64,000 nt of DNA, from positions 42,442 through 106,441 of the forward strand of contig NZ_WMJX01000010.1 in assembly GCF_009711045.1 (NCBI RefSeq), given 5' to 3'. Below, in pieces: positions 1 to 9,461 of the stretch. The first letter of the stretch is position 1, and every line of letters begins with the position of its first letter. A program made the translations under genes and the position numbers. Origin of the DNA: Myroides albus. GTDB lineage: Bacteria > Bacteroidota > Bacteroidia > Flavobacteriales > Flavobacteriaceae. The notes under the pieces were generated by a model. The model was not told the DNA's origin. It was given only the letters and a program-made list of their open reading frames with translations, and did not search any database.

Positions 1-1
1 T

Positions 2-1132
2 AAAAGTATTACACTAAAGACTGTAGGTTTACTTCAACTTATGCTCCAATCAGGTTTGTTAATTCCTGTTCACGAGCGAAGTAAAACTTTTCTATTTGAT
101 CGAATATTGACAGACATTGGAGATAATCAATCTGTAGAGAACCACTTGAGTACTTACAGCTATCGATTAAAAAACATGAATTACTTTTTGAAAAAATGTA
201 ATGACAAAACACTTTTTTTAATTGATGAATTTGGTACAGGGTCAGATCCTGAACTTGGAGGTGCACTTGCGGAAGTATTCCTAGAAGAATTCTATGAACG
301 CAATGCCTATGGAATCATCACCACGCACTATACTAATCTAAAAATATTAGCAGATGAGTTGCCAAGTGCTACCAACGCAAATATGCTCTTTGATGAAAAA
401 TCATTAGAACCTATGTACAAATTAAATGTTGGTCAAGCTGGTAGTTCATTTACATTTGAAGTTGCACAGAAGAATGGTATTCCATTTAGCTTAATAAATC
501 GCGCTAAAAAGAAAGTCGAAAGTGACAAAGTTCGCTTCGACAAAACAATTGCAAACTTGCAGAAAGAGCGACATAAAATGGAGCGCACGTCAAATAACCT
601 AAAAGAAGAAGAAACACGTGCAAGACAGGAGAGTAAAAGGCTTGAGGAAACTAATGCGAGAATACAAGATAAATTAGAAAGGTATCAAGAACTTTTTGAC
701 GCTAATCAACGCCTACTATATCTTGGACAAAAGTTAGATGATCTCTCTGAAAAATACTTTAATAACAAAAGTAAGAAAACACTTTTTAGCGAACTTTTAA
801 AAGTGGTAGAAATAGAAAATTCTAAACGAAAAAAAGTAACAATTAAAGAGAAAAAAGAAAAAGAAAAAGTTCAGAAAGAAGTAATAAAAGAAGTTGAACA
901 GAAGGTTGAAATAATTCGTCAAGAGAAGAAAGAAGAAAAAGAAAAGAAGAAACAACAAGATCAAAATAAACCGAAGTTTCCTTTAAAAATCGGAGATCGT
1001 GTTAGAATGATTGATGGTAAGGCTGTAGGAACAATTGATGTAATTGAAAAGAACAAAGCCACAGTTAATTATGGTATCTTTACTTCAAAAGTTGATTTAG
1101 AACAACTGGAAATGGTAGAACGAAAAAAATAA
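2..1132 (+). CDS. mutS2: MutS2-type DNA mismatch repair ATPase, 3' part (5' end outside window)
   Basis: The reading frame is open from base 2, so the gene starts before the window. The remaining 376 residues carry the end of the MutS ATPase: the Walker B stretch LIDEFGTGSDPE (about nt 218-253), then a TTHYTNLK switch motif. A long charged coiled coil follows (about nt 480-950), then a basic C-terminal segment with a KOW-like fold (DRVRMIDGKAVGTI). MutS2 proteins bind branched DNA or collided ribosomes. The classical C-terminal Smr nuclease domain is absent: the protein ends soon after the KOW-like segment. A separate Smr protein is encoded at 56553-57110. The stop codon overlaps the next start by one base (TAATG), which suggests translational coupling. 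The family call is firm; the function in this group is inferred. Confidence 0.9.
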   Translation, partial: KSITLKTVGLLQLMLQSGLLIPVHERSKTFLFDRILTDIGDNQSVENHLSTYSYRLKNMNYFLKKCNDKTLFLIDEFGTGSDPELGGALAEVFLEEFYERNAYGIITTHYTNLKILADELPSATNANMLFDEKSLEPMYKLNVGQAGSSFTFEVAQKNGIPFSLINRAKKKVESDKVRFDKTIANLQKERHKMERTSNNLKEEETRARQESKRLEETNARIQDKLERYQELFDANQRLLYLGQKLDDLSEKYFNNKSKKTLFSELLKVVEIENSKRKKVTIKEKKEKEKVQKEVIKEVEQKVEIIRQEKKEEKEKKKQQDQNKPKFPLKIGDRVRMIDGKAVGTIDVIEKNKATVNYGIFTSKVDLEQLEMVERKK

Positions 1133-1545
1133 TGATAGCTTTCCCTAAAAATAAGAAAATAATCCTTTTTGACGGTGTCTGTAATTTCTGTGACAGCACC
1201 GTCCAAAAGATTATTGCAGCTGATAAAAAAGATCAGTTTAGATTCACTTCTTTAGATTCTGAAATAGGAAAAGAAATTCTACAATACATCGGAGTTGATC
1301 GCAGTAAGATTGATAGTATTGTTTTGTACGAACCAGGCAAAGCCTACTATATTAAATCTAAAGCGGCCTTTCAGATAGCATCCTACTTAGGTTCTTACTA
1401 TTCTATGATAGGAATATTTTCAATATTCCCTCAGAAATTAACAGATTCCATCTATGATTTTATAGCCCGTAATCGCTATAAATGGTTTGGTAAAAAAAGT
1501 GAATGCCCTATCCCCTCTCCAGAGATCAGAAATAAATTTTTATAA
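1132..1545 (+). CDS. DCC-family (DUF393) thiol-disulfide oxidoreductase-like protein
   Basis: This 137-residue protein begins with a short strand leading into FDGVCNFCDSTVQ, the DxxCxxC signature (Cys near residues 17 and 20) that names the DCC/DUF393 family. The family has a thioredoxin-like fold, but its substrate is generally unknown. No signal peptide is visible, so it is probably cytoplasmic. It shares one base with the end of mutS2 and is therefore probably cotranscribed with it. Length is typical of the family. The redox role rests on the two cysteines and is inference. Confidence 0.85.
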   Translation: MIAFPKNKKIILFDGVCNFCDSTVQKIIAADKKDQFRFTSLDSEIGKEILQYIGVDRSKIDSIVLYEPGKAYYIKSKAAFQIASYLGSYYSMIGIFSIFPQKLTDSIYDFIARNRYKWFGKKSECPIPSPEIRNKFL

Positions 1546-1614
1546 TTTCTTTTAGCACACTGCTATTTAGAAATATTTAATCATAAATAATTTCCCTTAA
1601 ACTTTCGCAATGCT

Positions 1615-1622
1615 TATATTTG
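1615..1622 (+). promoter_or_regulatory. Bacteroidota -7 element upstream of pheT
   Basis: TATATTTG matches TAnnTTTG, the Bacteroidota sigma factor -7 consensus, and ends 22 bases before the pheT start codon. I see no clean TTG at the -33 position, so this rests on one box and its spacing. Confidence 0.5.
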
Positions 1623-1644
1623 CGTACTTATAAAAATTATTCGA

Positions 1645-4080
1645 ATGCATATTTCATACAATTGGTTAAAACAATTCATCAAATTAGACATTACACCAGA
1701 TGAGACTTCTGAGATATTAACAGACTTAGGTCTTGAAGTTGAAGGAATTACTCATTACGAAAGCCTTAAAGGTGGTTTAAAAGGAGTTGTTGTTGGACAT
1801 GTACTATCATGTACAAAACATCCTAATGCTGATAAGTTAAATGTAACGAAAGTAGATTTAGGAGCAGGTGAGCCAGTACAAATCGTATGCGGAGCTCCCA
1901 ACGTTGCAGCTGGGCAGAAAGTAGCAGTGGCGACAATTGGCACTGAGCTATTTGATGCAGAAGGAAATGCATTTCAAATTAAAAAAGGTAAAATACGAGG
2001 TGAAGAAAGCTTCGGAATGATATGTTCAGCAGTAGAATTAGGTGTTGGAACAGATGGAGATGGTATCATGGTACTTGATCAAAATTTGACACCAGGTACT
2101 CCTGCAGCTGAAGTATTTAATATTGTTACAGACGAAGTATTCGAAATCGGACTAACGCCAAACCGCTCTGATGCTATGAGTCATTGGGGAGTTGCAAGAG
2201 ACCTTAGAGCTGGACTACTTCAAAATTCAAAAGAAGAAATCCAACACAAAGAGCTAATTACTCCTTCTGTTAGCAAATTCAAAGTTGAAAGACGTACATT
2301 AAAAATTGATGTAAGCGTAGAAGACTATAAAAGAGCTCCAAGATATTGTGGGGTTACTATTTCGGGAATTGAAGTTAAACAATCACCTGAATGGTTACAA
2401 AACAGGCTGAAAGCGATAGGAATAACACCTAAAAACAATATCGTAGACGTTACTAACTACGTTTTACACGATTTAGGACAACCTATGCATGCATTCGATG
2501 CTGCCAAAATAAAAGGTGGGAAAGTAATCGTTAAAACAGTTGAAGCAGGAACAAAATTCAAAACATTAGACGATATAGAAAGAACACTACACCAAGATGA
2601 TTTAATGATTTGTGATGAGAATGGACCTATGTGTATGGCTGGGGTTTTTGGAGGAACAAGAACTGCTGTAAGCGAAAACACAACTTCTATCTTTTTAGAA
2701 AGTGCTTATTTTCACCCTGTAGCAATTCGTAAAGCTGCGAAAAGACATGGATTAAATACTGATTCTTCTTTCAGATTCGAAAGAGGTATAGATCCTTCTA
2801 TAACAGAATATGCTTTAAAACACGCTGCTTTATTGATCCAACAGGTTGCTGGGGGAGAAATAACTTCTGATATCGTTGATTTGTACCCTAAGAGAATTGA
2901 AGATTATTCTGTATTCTTGAATTTCAATAATATCAACAGAATTTTAGGAGAAGAAATCTCTAAAGAGACAATCAAAAAAATATTAGTATCTCTTGATATA
3001 AAAGTACATAGCATGTCTGATGTAGGTCTTGGAATTACAGTACCCGCATATCGTGCAGACGTAACAAGAGAAATTGATGTAATTGAAGAAATACTAAGAG
3101 TATACGGTTTTAATAATATTACCTTTTCTTCGAAATTAAACGCAACGATTTCTAATAATTCGAGAACTGAAGATCACAAAGTTCAGAATACGATTTCAAA
3201 TTTGTTAGTTAGTCAAGGGTTCTACGAAATTATGTCTAACTCTTTAACTACTCCAGATTATAGTAATTTATCAGAAAGCTTAAAATCAAGTTTTCAAGTT
3301 GATATACTCAACCCATTAAGTCACGATTTATGTGTGATGCGACAAACTTTATTGTTTGGTGGGTTAGAAGCTATCGCTTATAACATTAACAGAAAGAGAA
3401 CAGATTTAAAACTTTTTGAATTTGGTAAGTCTTATCACAAAATGCTTGGAAGCTTTGAAGAACACAAGCACTTTGCATTATTTGCAACAGGTAACGGTAC
3501 CAAAGCAACGTGGAACTCTACCCCTAAAGCAACAGACTTTTTCGAGTTCAAAGGTTATATCAATGGAATTTTGATGAGATTGGGCTTAAGTAAAGCTACC
3601 ACTCAGCCAACAGATAATGATGTTTTCTCTGAAGGTATAGCATATTACATCGGAAAAGATTTAATTGTTGAATTTGGTATCTTGAAAAAAGCAATTTTAA
3701 AAGAACTGGATATTAAACAAGAAGTTTGTTACGCAGATTTCAATTGGGAAAATGTTTTAAAATTCATTTCTGAAAAGATTAAATTTACAGAGATTAATAA
3801 ATTCCCTTCTGTTAAACGCGATTACGCTCTTTTAATAGACGAACATATTACATTTGACCAAATCTATAATATCGTAAAACAAGTTGATAAGAACACAATT
3901 AAAGATGTTACTTTATTTGACGTTTATCAAGGTGATAAGATAGAGGAAGGTAAAAAGTCTTATGCAATCTCTATTTTAATGGAAGATGCTTCAAAAACAT
4001 TGACTGACAGTCAAGTTGAGAAGATAATGGGAAAAATAAAATATCAACTTGAGAATAATCTAAATGCTCAATTGAGATAA
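1645..4080 (+). CDS. pheT: Phenylalanine-tRNA ligase beta subunit
   Basis: The 811-residue protein has the full domain order of bacterial PheT. A short N-terminal segment is followed by an EMAPII-like tRNA-binding domain (roughly residues 40-150). The B3/B4 editing region includes DVTNYVLHDLGQPMHAFD. Then come the B5 domain, the catalytic-like core and a C-terminal FDX-ACB anticodon-binding domain (last ~95 residues, FPSVKRDYALLID). With PheS it forms the alpha2beta2 enzyme that charges tRNA-Phe; the beta chain hydrolyses mischarged Tyr-tRNA. pheS is not in the window. The gene has its own promoter-like box and ends at a strong terminator, so it looks monocistronic. Confidence 0.98.
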   Translation: MHISYNWLKQFIKLDITPDETSEILTDLGLEVEGITHYESLKGGLKGVVVGHVLSCTKHPNADKLNVTKVDLGAGEPVQIVCGAPNVAAGQKVAVATIGTELFDAEGNAFQIKKGKIRGEESFGMICSAVELGVGTDGDGIMVLDQNLTPGTPAAEVFNIVTDEVFEIGLTPNRSDAMSHWGVARDLRAGLLQNSKEEIQHKELITPSVSKFKVERRTLKIDVSVEDYKRAPRYCGVTISGIEVKQSPEWLQNRLKAIGITPKNNIVDVTNYVLHDLGQPMHAFDAAKIKGGKVIVKTVEAGTKFKTLDDIERTLHQDDLMICDENGPMCMAGVFGGTRTAVSENTTSIFLESAYFHPVAIRKAAKRHGLNTDSSFRFERGIDPSITEYALKHAALLIQQVAGGEITSDIVDLYPKRIEDYSVFLNFNNINRILGEEISKETIKKILVSLDIKVHSMSDVGLGITVPAYRADVTREIDVIEEILRVYGFNNITFSSKLNATISNNSRTEDHKVQNTISNLLVSQGFYEIMSNSLTTPDYSNLSESLKSSFQVDILNPLSHDLCVMRQTLLFGGLEAIAYNINRKRTDLKLFEFGKSYHKMLGSFEEHKHFALFATGNGTKATWNSTPKATDFFEFKGYINGILMRLGLSKATTQPTDNDVFSEGIAYYIGKDLIVEFGILKKAILKELDIKQEVCYADFNWENVLKFISEKIKFTEINKFPSVKRDYALLIDEHITFDQIYNIVKQVDKNTIKDVTLFDVYQGDKIEEGKKSYAISILMEDASKTLTDSQVEKIMGKIKYQLENNLNAQLR

Positions 4081-4095
4081 AAGTTAATACAATAT

Positions 4096-4133
4096 AAAAG
4101 AGGCAGTATCATAGTGATACTGCCTCTTTTTTT
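4096..4133 (+). terminator. Rho-independent terminator of pheT
   Basis: A perfect 16-bp stem (4096-4111 pairing with 4115-4130) closes on a 3-base loop and runs into a T tract. It starts 15 bases after the pheT stop codon. Confidence 0.9.
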
Positions 4134-4611
4134 AGCTTATCACCCTAACATTACGATACAATAAAACAGTGATTGTTTAGTCATCCGTAACTCACTAAAA
4201 AGACAAATAATTATCCTTTTATTAATGCATTAACCATTAGGGAGTTTACAACAGAAGATTGCTACATTTCAACCTAATCTTAAACAACTACAGTTTCCCA
4301 CTCTACTGTAAAGTTGTTTCTGAATATCCTCTAACAATAACACCTCTCATATAATTAGCTATAATATTAGTTAAGAAAAGAAAGCTCATACCTAAACAAA
4401 CCGTTAGGTTTACAACTAAAGAAAAAATGACTAACAATTTAGTTTGAAAAATATATTAGACGATCCTTCATAATCAATTTCAAAAACGATTCGTCCAAAT
4501 ACTATATTTCATTCATTTCCCTCCAAGAAAGCACAACTAAACTTAATTTGTTACTTCCATTAGAGTAATAGGTAATATCCAAATCTATATGTATTGATGT
4601 AGATACAATAC
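4134..4611. other. Intergenic gap between pheT and sucD
   Basis: About 480 AT-rich bases lie between two convergent genes. No open frame looks coding. The only structure I see is an imperfect hairpin at 4282-4319 (AAACAACT with AGTTGTTT, plus an inner CAGT with ACTG) and a small inverted repeat, AAACC with GGTTT, near 4399-4412. Neither has a T tract. Function unknown. Confidence 0.5.
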
Positions 4612-4640
4612 AAAAAAAGCTCCCAAGAAATCTTGAGAGC
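4612..4640 (-). terminator. Terminator of sucD
   Basis: Read on the minus strand, GCTCTCAAGA pairs with TCTTGGGAGC (one G-T pair), followed by seven T residues. It lies 28 bases past the sucD stop. Confidence 0.85.
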
Positions 4641-4667
4641 CTTATACTATAAAATGTATTCAGGTAA

Positions 4668-5540
4668 TTAACCTAATACTTCTTTTACTTTCTTACCTAT
4701 TTCAGCAGGAGAATCTACTACGTGGATTCCACATTCTGCCATAATACGTTTTTTTGCTGCTGCTGTATCATCAGCACCTCCAACAATAGCACCAGCATGT
4801 CCCATTGTTCTACCTTTAGGAGCTGTTTCACCAGCAATAAATCCAATTACAGGCTTTTTATTACCATTCTCTTTAATCCAACGTGCAGCATCTGCTTCTA
4901 ATTGACCACCGATTTCACCAATCATAATGATTGCTTCAGTTTCTGGATCAGCCATTAACAATTGAACAGCCTCTTTTGTTGTTGTTCCAATGATAGGATC
5001 TCCACCGATACCGATAGCAGTTGTAATTCCTAAACCTTGTTTCACAACTTGATCTGCAGCTTCATAAGTTAAAGTTCCTGATTTAGAAACAATACCTACA
5101 GTCCCTTTTTTAAATACGAAACCTGGCATAATACCAACTTTAGCTTCACCTGGAGTAATAACACCTGGACAGTTAGGTCCAACTAAACGACAATCTCTTG
5201 TTTTGATGTAATCATAAGCTTTGATCATATCTGCTACAGGAATACCTTCAGTTATACAAATAATAACTTTAATTCCCGCATCTGCAGCTTCCATAATAGC
5301 GTCTGCAGCGAATGCTGGCGGAACGAAAATAATAGAAGTATCTGCACCTGCATTATCTACAGCTTCTTTTACTGTATTGAATACTGGACGATCTAAATGA
5401 GTACTTCCTCCTTTACCTGGAGTAACACCACCTACAACGTTTGTTCCATATTCAATCATTTGCGAAGCGTGGAATGTACCTTCACTACCAGTAAATCCCT
5501 GAACGATTATTTTTGAATCTTTATTTACTAAAACACTCAT
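4668..5540 (-). CDS. sucD: Succinate-CoA ligase (ADP/GDP-forming) alpha subunit
   Basis: The 290-residue protein has the CoA-binding Rossmann N terminus ([14 protein letters not shown], residues 11-24). The ligase signature [10 protein letters not shown] is at 121-130 and the phosphohistidine loop [10 protein letters not shown] contains His248 as the transient phosphate carrier. With SucC it interconverts succinyl-CoA and succinate with nucleotide formation in the TCA cycle. sucC is not adjacent, which is common in flavobacteria. It lies 135 bases after the second lpxD-like gene and has its own promoter-like box, so it is probably a separate transcription unit. Confidence 0.97.
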   Translation of the reverse strand: MSVLVNKDSKIIVQGFTGSEGTFHASQMIEYGTNVVGGVTPGKGGSTHLDRPVFNTVKEAVDNAGADTSIIFVPPAFAADAIMEAADAGIKVIICITEGIPVADMIKAYDYIKTRDCRLVGPNCPGVITPGEAKVGIMPGFVFKKGTVGIVSKSGTLTYEAADQVVKQGLGITTAIGIGGDPIIGTTTKEAVQLLMADPETEAIIMIGEIGGQLEADAARWIKENGNKKPVIGFIAGETAPKGRTMGHAGAIVGGADDTAAAKKRIMAECGIHVVDSPAEIGKKVKEVLG

Positions 5541-5573
5541 GATCTTGTTTTTATTTATTTAAACTTACTCTCA

Positions 5574-5581
5574 CAAAAATA
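5574..5581 (-). promoter_or_regulatory. Promoter -7 box for sucD
   Basis: The minus strand reads TATTTTTG (TAnnTTTG consensus), 33 bases upstream of the sucD start codon. Confidence 0.45.
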
Positions 5582-5675
5582 AACAATTCTATCAAGCAAT
5601 AAAACTTTTTATCTTAGTTAAACGTTAAGTTATATTAATATTACTAACTAATTCTCCCTTGATAACGAAAAACGA

Positions 5676-6611
5676 TTATAACTGTTTCACTTTTTCCATT
5701 ATTTCAGGAATACGTTTGACGTATGCAATCTGTTTCAACTTTTCGCGAGACTCCTCAGCTGGGTAACCAAAGTACACCTTACCTCCTTCTAAAGATTTAG
5801 ATACACCTGATTGTGCTAAAACAACAGCTTTTGTACCAATTGTGATACCACTTGTTGTCCCTACTTGCCCCCATAGAGTCACTTCATCTTCTATAACTAC
5901 ACAGCCAGCAATACCACACTGTGCAGCAATCAAGCAACGAACACCAATTACTGTATCATGTCCTATATGAACTTGATTATCAATCTTAGCTCCTTCTTTA
6001 ATAGTCGTATCTCCTGTAACACCTCTATCGATAGTACAAGCAGCACCGATACCAACGTTATCTTCAATAACAACACGACCACAAGAAACCAATGGATCAA
6101 ATCCTTCTGGACGCTTTTTGTAATAAAAAGCATCTGCTCCTAAAATAGTACCAGCATGAATAACAACATTATCACCTATAACGGTACCATCGTATATAAC
6201 TACATTAGGATGGATAAGACAGTTTTTTCCAATCTTTACGTTATGCCCAATAAATACGTTTGGTTGAATAACAGTTCCCTCGCCTATAACCGCATCTTCA
6301 GCCTGAACTTTTAATGCCGGTTTAAAAGGATTAAAGTATTTTGACAACTTATTAAAATCTCTAAAAGGATCATCCGAAATCAAAAGAGCTTTACCCTCAG
6401 GACATTCAACATCTTTATTGATTAGAATAATTGTTGCATTTGAATTTAATGCCTTGTCGTAATACTTTGGGTGATCTACAAAAACAATTTCTCCTTCTTG
6501 TACAACGTGAATTTCATTCATACCATACACCAGAAAATTAGAATCACCAACAAACTTACAACCTATAATATCAGCAATAGTTTGTAAATCTTGAACTTTT
6601 GCAAAACGCAT
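5676..6611 (-). CDS. LpxD-like acyltransferase paralogue (UDP-3-O-acylglucosamine N-acyltransferase family)
   Basis: The 311-residue protein has an N-terminal LpxD-type uridine-binding domain (about 1-100), then a left-handed beta helix of hexapeptide repeats (about 105-275) and a short helical tail. The base equivalent to LpxD His239 of E. coli is retained as His218 in NQVHIGHD. The loop that reads GSDGFGFAP in the true LpxD upstream is GADAFYYKK here, so the acyl or sugar pocket probably differs. It is the distal gene of the lpx block, 22 bases after efp. It may be a second LpxD with another chain length, or an acyltransferase for another sugar nucleotide. The family is certain, the substrate is not. 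Confidence 0.85.
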   Translation of the reverse strand: MRFAKVQDLQTIADIIGCKFVGDSNFLVYGMNEIHVVQEGEIVFVDHPKYYDKALNSNATIILINKDVECPEGKALLISDDPFRDFNKLSKYFNPFKPALKVQAEDAVIGEGTVIQPNVFIGHNVKIGKNCLIHPNVVIYDGTVIGDNVVIHAGTILGADAFYYKKRPEGFDPLVSCGRVVIEDNVGIGAACTIDRGVTGDTTIKEGAKIDNQVHIGHDTVIGVRCLIAAQCGIAGCVVIEDEVTLWGQVGTTSGITIGTKAVVLAQSGVSKSLEGGKVYFGYPAEESREKLKQIAYVKRIPEIMEKVKQL

Positions 6612-6633
6612 AGTCTACCTTATCTGAAATTAA

Positions 6634-7200
6634 TTATTCCTTGATACGCTCAATGTAAGCGCCATTTGTTGTATCAATTTTGATTTTATCACCTTCATTG
6701 ATAAATAATGGTACATTCACATTAGCACCTGTTTCAACAGTTGCCGGTTTAGTAGCATTTGTTGCAGTATTTCCTTTTACACCAGGCTCAGTGTATGTAA
6801 CTTCTAATATAACAGAAGCTGGCATATCAACAGCTATTGGCAACTCAGTTTCTGTATTAATTTGAACCATTACATTCTCTCCTTCTTTCAATAAATCTGG
6901 AGCATCTAAAATATCTCTAAGTAAAGTAATCTGCTCGTAATTTTCAACATTCATAAAGTGGAACTGATCTCCCTCTGGATATAAATATTGAAACTTATGA
7001 GTTTCTACTCTTACAGGATCGATTTTATGTCCTGCTGAAAAAGTATTTTCCAATACTTTACCATTAGTTAAACTTTTCATTTTAGTTCTAACAAATGCAG
7101 GTCCCTTCCCAGGTTTAACATGTAAGAATTCTACAATTTTATAAATATCATTGTTATACTTAATGCATAAACCATTTCTAATATCAGACGTCGTTGCCAT
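6634..7200 (-). CDS. efp: Translation elongation factor P
   Basis: The 188-residue protein has the three-domain EF-P layout: a KOW-like N-terminal domain, a central OB domain and a C-terminal OB domain ending in GDKIKIDTTNGAYIERI. The loop tip HVKPGKGPAF carries Lys32, equivalent to the lysine that many bacteria modify. EF-P relieves ribosome stalling at polyproline. It sits between lpxA and the second lpxD-like gene, with gaps of 28 and 22 bases, so it is probably cotranscribed with lipid A genes. I see no EpmA/EpmB modification genes here. Confidence 0.97.
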   Translation of the reverse strand: MATTSDIRNGLCIKYNNDIYKIVEFLHVKPGKGPAFVRTKMKSLTNGKVLENTFSAGHKIDPVRVETHKFQYLYPEGDQFHFMNVENYEQITLLRDILDAPDLLKEGENVMVQINTETELPIAVDMPASVILEVTYTEPGVKGNTATNATKPATVETGANVNVPLFINEGDKIKIDTTNGAYIERIKE

Positions 7201-7228
7201 TGCTTTTAATATATTTTAGTATTACTAA

Positions 7229-8014
7229 TTAATAAATTCCCGAATATCCTCTCATAATTCCTCTCGATGAATTACGGATAAACATTAATATTTCATCACG
7301 TTCTGGTGTAGCTTCCATTTCAGCTTCAATTAATTCCAAAGCTTGTGTAGTATTAAAGTTCTTTTGATATAAGATTCGATAAATATCTTGAATCTCTCTA
7401 ATTTTTTCAGGTTCAAAACCTCTTCTTCTCAACCCTACAGAGTTAATACCTGCATATGAAATTGGCTCACGTGCAGCCTTAATATAAGGAGGAACGTCTT
7501 TTCTCACCAAAGTACCTCCTGTAATGAAAGAATGAGAACCAATAGTACAGAATTGGTGTACAGCTACAAGACCAGCTAATACAACATAGTCACCAATTGT
7601 TACGTGTCCTGCCAAAGTACTTGAGTTAGAAAAGATACAGTTATTACCAACGATACAATCGTGTGCAATATGACTATATGCCTGAATCAAACAGTTACTT
7701 CCTATTACGGTTTTATATCTATCTTTTGTTCCTCTATTTATAGTGACACACTCTCGAATAGTTGTATTATCCCCTATTTCTACAGTAGTTATTTCACCTT
7801 CAAATTTTAAATCTTGTGGTTCAGCAGAAATTACAGCACCTGGAAAAATCTTACAGTTTTTCCCGATTCTAGCTCCTTCCATGATAGTCACATTCGAACC
7901 TATCCAAGTTCCCTCACCAATCTCAACGTTATTATGAATCGTTGTAAAAGGCTCAATAACTACATTTCGTGCTATCTTTGCGCCTGGATGAACATATGCT
8001 AAAGGCTGATTCAT
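7229..8014 (-). CDS. lpxA: Acyl-ACP:UDP-N-acetylglucosamine O-acyltransferase
   Basis: The 261-residue protein is built of hexapeptide repeats forming a left-handed beta helix (about 1-190), followed by a helical C-terminal domain. The catalytic His is in YSHIAHDC (His118, equivalent to E. coli His125). It carries out the first step of lipid A synthesis, adding a 3-hydroxyacyl chain to UDP-GlcNAc. It starts 9 bases after lpxC-fabZ, within the lpx operon. Length matches the family. Confidence 0.97.
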   Translation of the reverse strand: MNQPLAYVHPGAKIARNVVIEPFTTIHNNVEIGEGTWIGSNVTIMEGARIGKNCKIFPGAVISAEPQDLKFEGEITTVEIGDNTTIRECVTINRGTKDRYKTVIGSNCLIQAYSHIAHDCIVGNNCIFSNSSTLAGHVTIGDYVVLAGLVAVHQFCTIGSHSFITGGTLVRKDVPPYIKAAREPISYAGINSVGLRRRGFEPEKIREIQDIYRILYQKNFNTTQALELIEAEMEATPERDEILMFIRNSSRGIMRGYSGIY

Positions 8015-8023
8015 ATTCTTCTT

Positions 8024-9418
8024 TTATAAGTTATTTATCTTTGATATTTGAGCCATTAATTCTGCTTCTGCTACTAACTTACCATTTGCATATGCATAAC
8101 CTTGCATATGACAAATACCACGTCTGATAGGAGTGATTAATTCTAATTTAAAAATCAAAGTATCACCTGGGAATACTTTATTCTTAAATTTCACATTATC
8201 CATCTTCATGAAATAAGTTAAATAATTTTCTGGATCTGGAACAGTACTTAAAATTAATATACCTCCTGATTGTGCCATTGCTTCACAAATCAATACACCA
8301 GGCATTACAGGTGCTCCAGGGAAATGTCCTACAAAGAAAGGCTCATTCATTGTAACATTCTTAACACCCACTACGTGAGTATCAGACATTTCTAATATTT
8401 TATCTACTAACAAGAAAGGTGGTCTATGTGGTAATAGCTCCATAATTCTTGTTACGTCCATAAAAGGCTCTTTGTGTAAATCATATGTTGGAACATGATT
8501 TCTTTTCTCATTGCGAATAATCTTAGACATTTTCTTAGCAAATGCAGTATTCACAGCATGTCCTGGTTTATTTGCAATAACTTTTCCTCTAATACGAGTA
8601 CCGATTAAAGCCAAATCTCCTACAACATCTAAAAGTTTATGTCGAGCAGCCTCATTTGGATAATGCAAAGTCAAATTATCCAATACCCCATTCGGTTTCA
8701 CACTAATTTGATCTTTACCAAAAGCTTTCTTTAAATGCTCCATTGTCTCTGGAGAAATTTCTTTATCCACATAAACAATTGCATTATTCAAATCACCGCC
8801 TTTTATAAGACCATGAGCTAACAACGCTTCTAATTCATGTAAAAAACTAAATGTACGAGCTTCAGAAATATCTTCTTTAAAATCACTCATAGACTTTAAA
8901 GTAGCATTCTGAGTCCCCAACACCTTTGTACCAAAATCTACCATTGCAGTAATTTGGTAACTATCCGAAGGCATGACAATAATCTCACTTCCTGTAGCAT
9001 CATCAACATAAGAGATAACCTCTTTTACAATATATTCATATCGCTCAGCATCTTGTTCTACTACTCCTGCTTTTTCTACAGCCTCTACAAAGTATTTTGA
9101 AGAACCGTCCATAATTGGAGGCTCTGAAGCATTCAACTCAATAATAACATTATCTAAATCACATCCAACTAATGCCGCTAATACATGCTCTGTTGTTTGA
9201 ATACGAACTCCTTTTTTCTCTAAATTCGTACCACGTTGCGTGTTCACAACATAATTAGCATCTGCTTCAATAACAGGATGCCCTTCTAAATCCACTCTAA
9301 CGAAAGTAAATCCGTTGTTTACAGGCGCAGGTTTAAAAGTCATTGTAACCTCTTGTCCTGTATGTAAACCAACTCCTACTAAAGTAATCTCGTTTTGGAT
9401 GGTTTTTTGCTTAACCAT
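8024..9418 (-). CDS. lpxC-fabZ: Bifunctional LpxC deacetylase / FabZ dehydratase
   Basis: The 464-residue fusion has two enzymes. Residues 1-300 are LpxC, the zinc deacetylase for the committed step of lipid A synthesis: zinc ligands His78 (TTEHV), His260 and Asp264 (HKLLD), and a further conserved His287. Residues 315-464 are FabZ, the 3-hydroxyacyl-ACP dehydratase, with His365 in GHFPG and Glu379 in LICEAMAQ. FabZ and the Lpx acyltransferases compete for the same hydroxyacyl-ACP pool, so fusion fixes their ratio. The fusion is typical of Bacteroidota. It lies 43 bases after lpxD and 9 before lpxA. Confidence 0.97.
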   Translation of the reverse strand: MVKQKTIQNEITLVGVGLHTGQEVTMTFKPAPVNNGFTFVRVDLEGHPVIEADANYVVNTQRGTNLEKKGVRIQTTEHVLAALVGCDLDNVIIELNASEPPIMDGSSKYFVEAVEKAGVVEQDAERYEYIVKEVISYVDDATGSEIIVMPSDSYQITAMVDFGTKVLGTQNATLKSMSDFKEDISEARTFSFLHELEALLAHGLIKGGDLNNAIVYVDKEISPETMEHLKKAFGKDQISVKPNGVLDNLTLHYPNEAARHKLLDVVGDLALIGTRIRGKVIANKPGHAVNTAFAKKMSKIIRNEKRNHVPTYDLHKEPFMDVTRIMELLPHRPPFLLVDKILEMSDTHVVGVKNVTMNEPFFVGHFPGAPVMPGVLICEAMAQSGGILILSTVPDPENYLTYFMKMDNVKFKNKVFPGDTLIFKLELITPIRRGICHMQGYAYANGKLVAEAELMAQISKINNL

Positions 9419-9461
9419 AATTAAATCTTTTTAGTTTTGATAGGCTATAATTAAATATAAA

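Noticed and set aside
1755..2681. Minus-strand frames inside pheT
   Set aside because: They are antisense shadows of a firmly identified gene, with no motif of their own.
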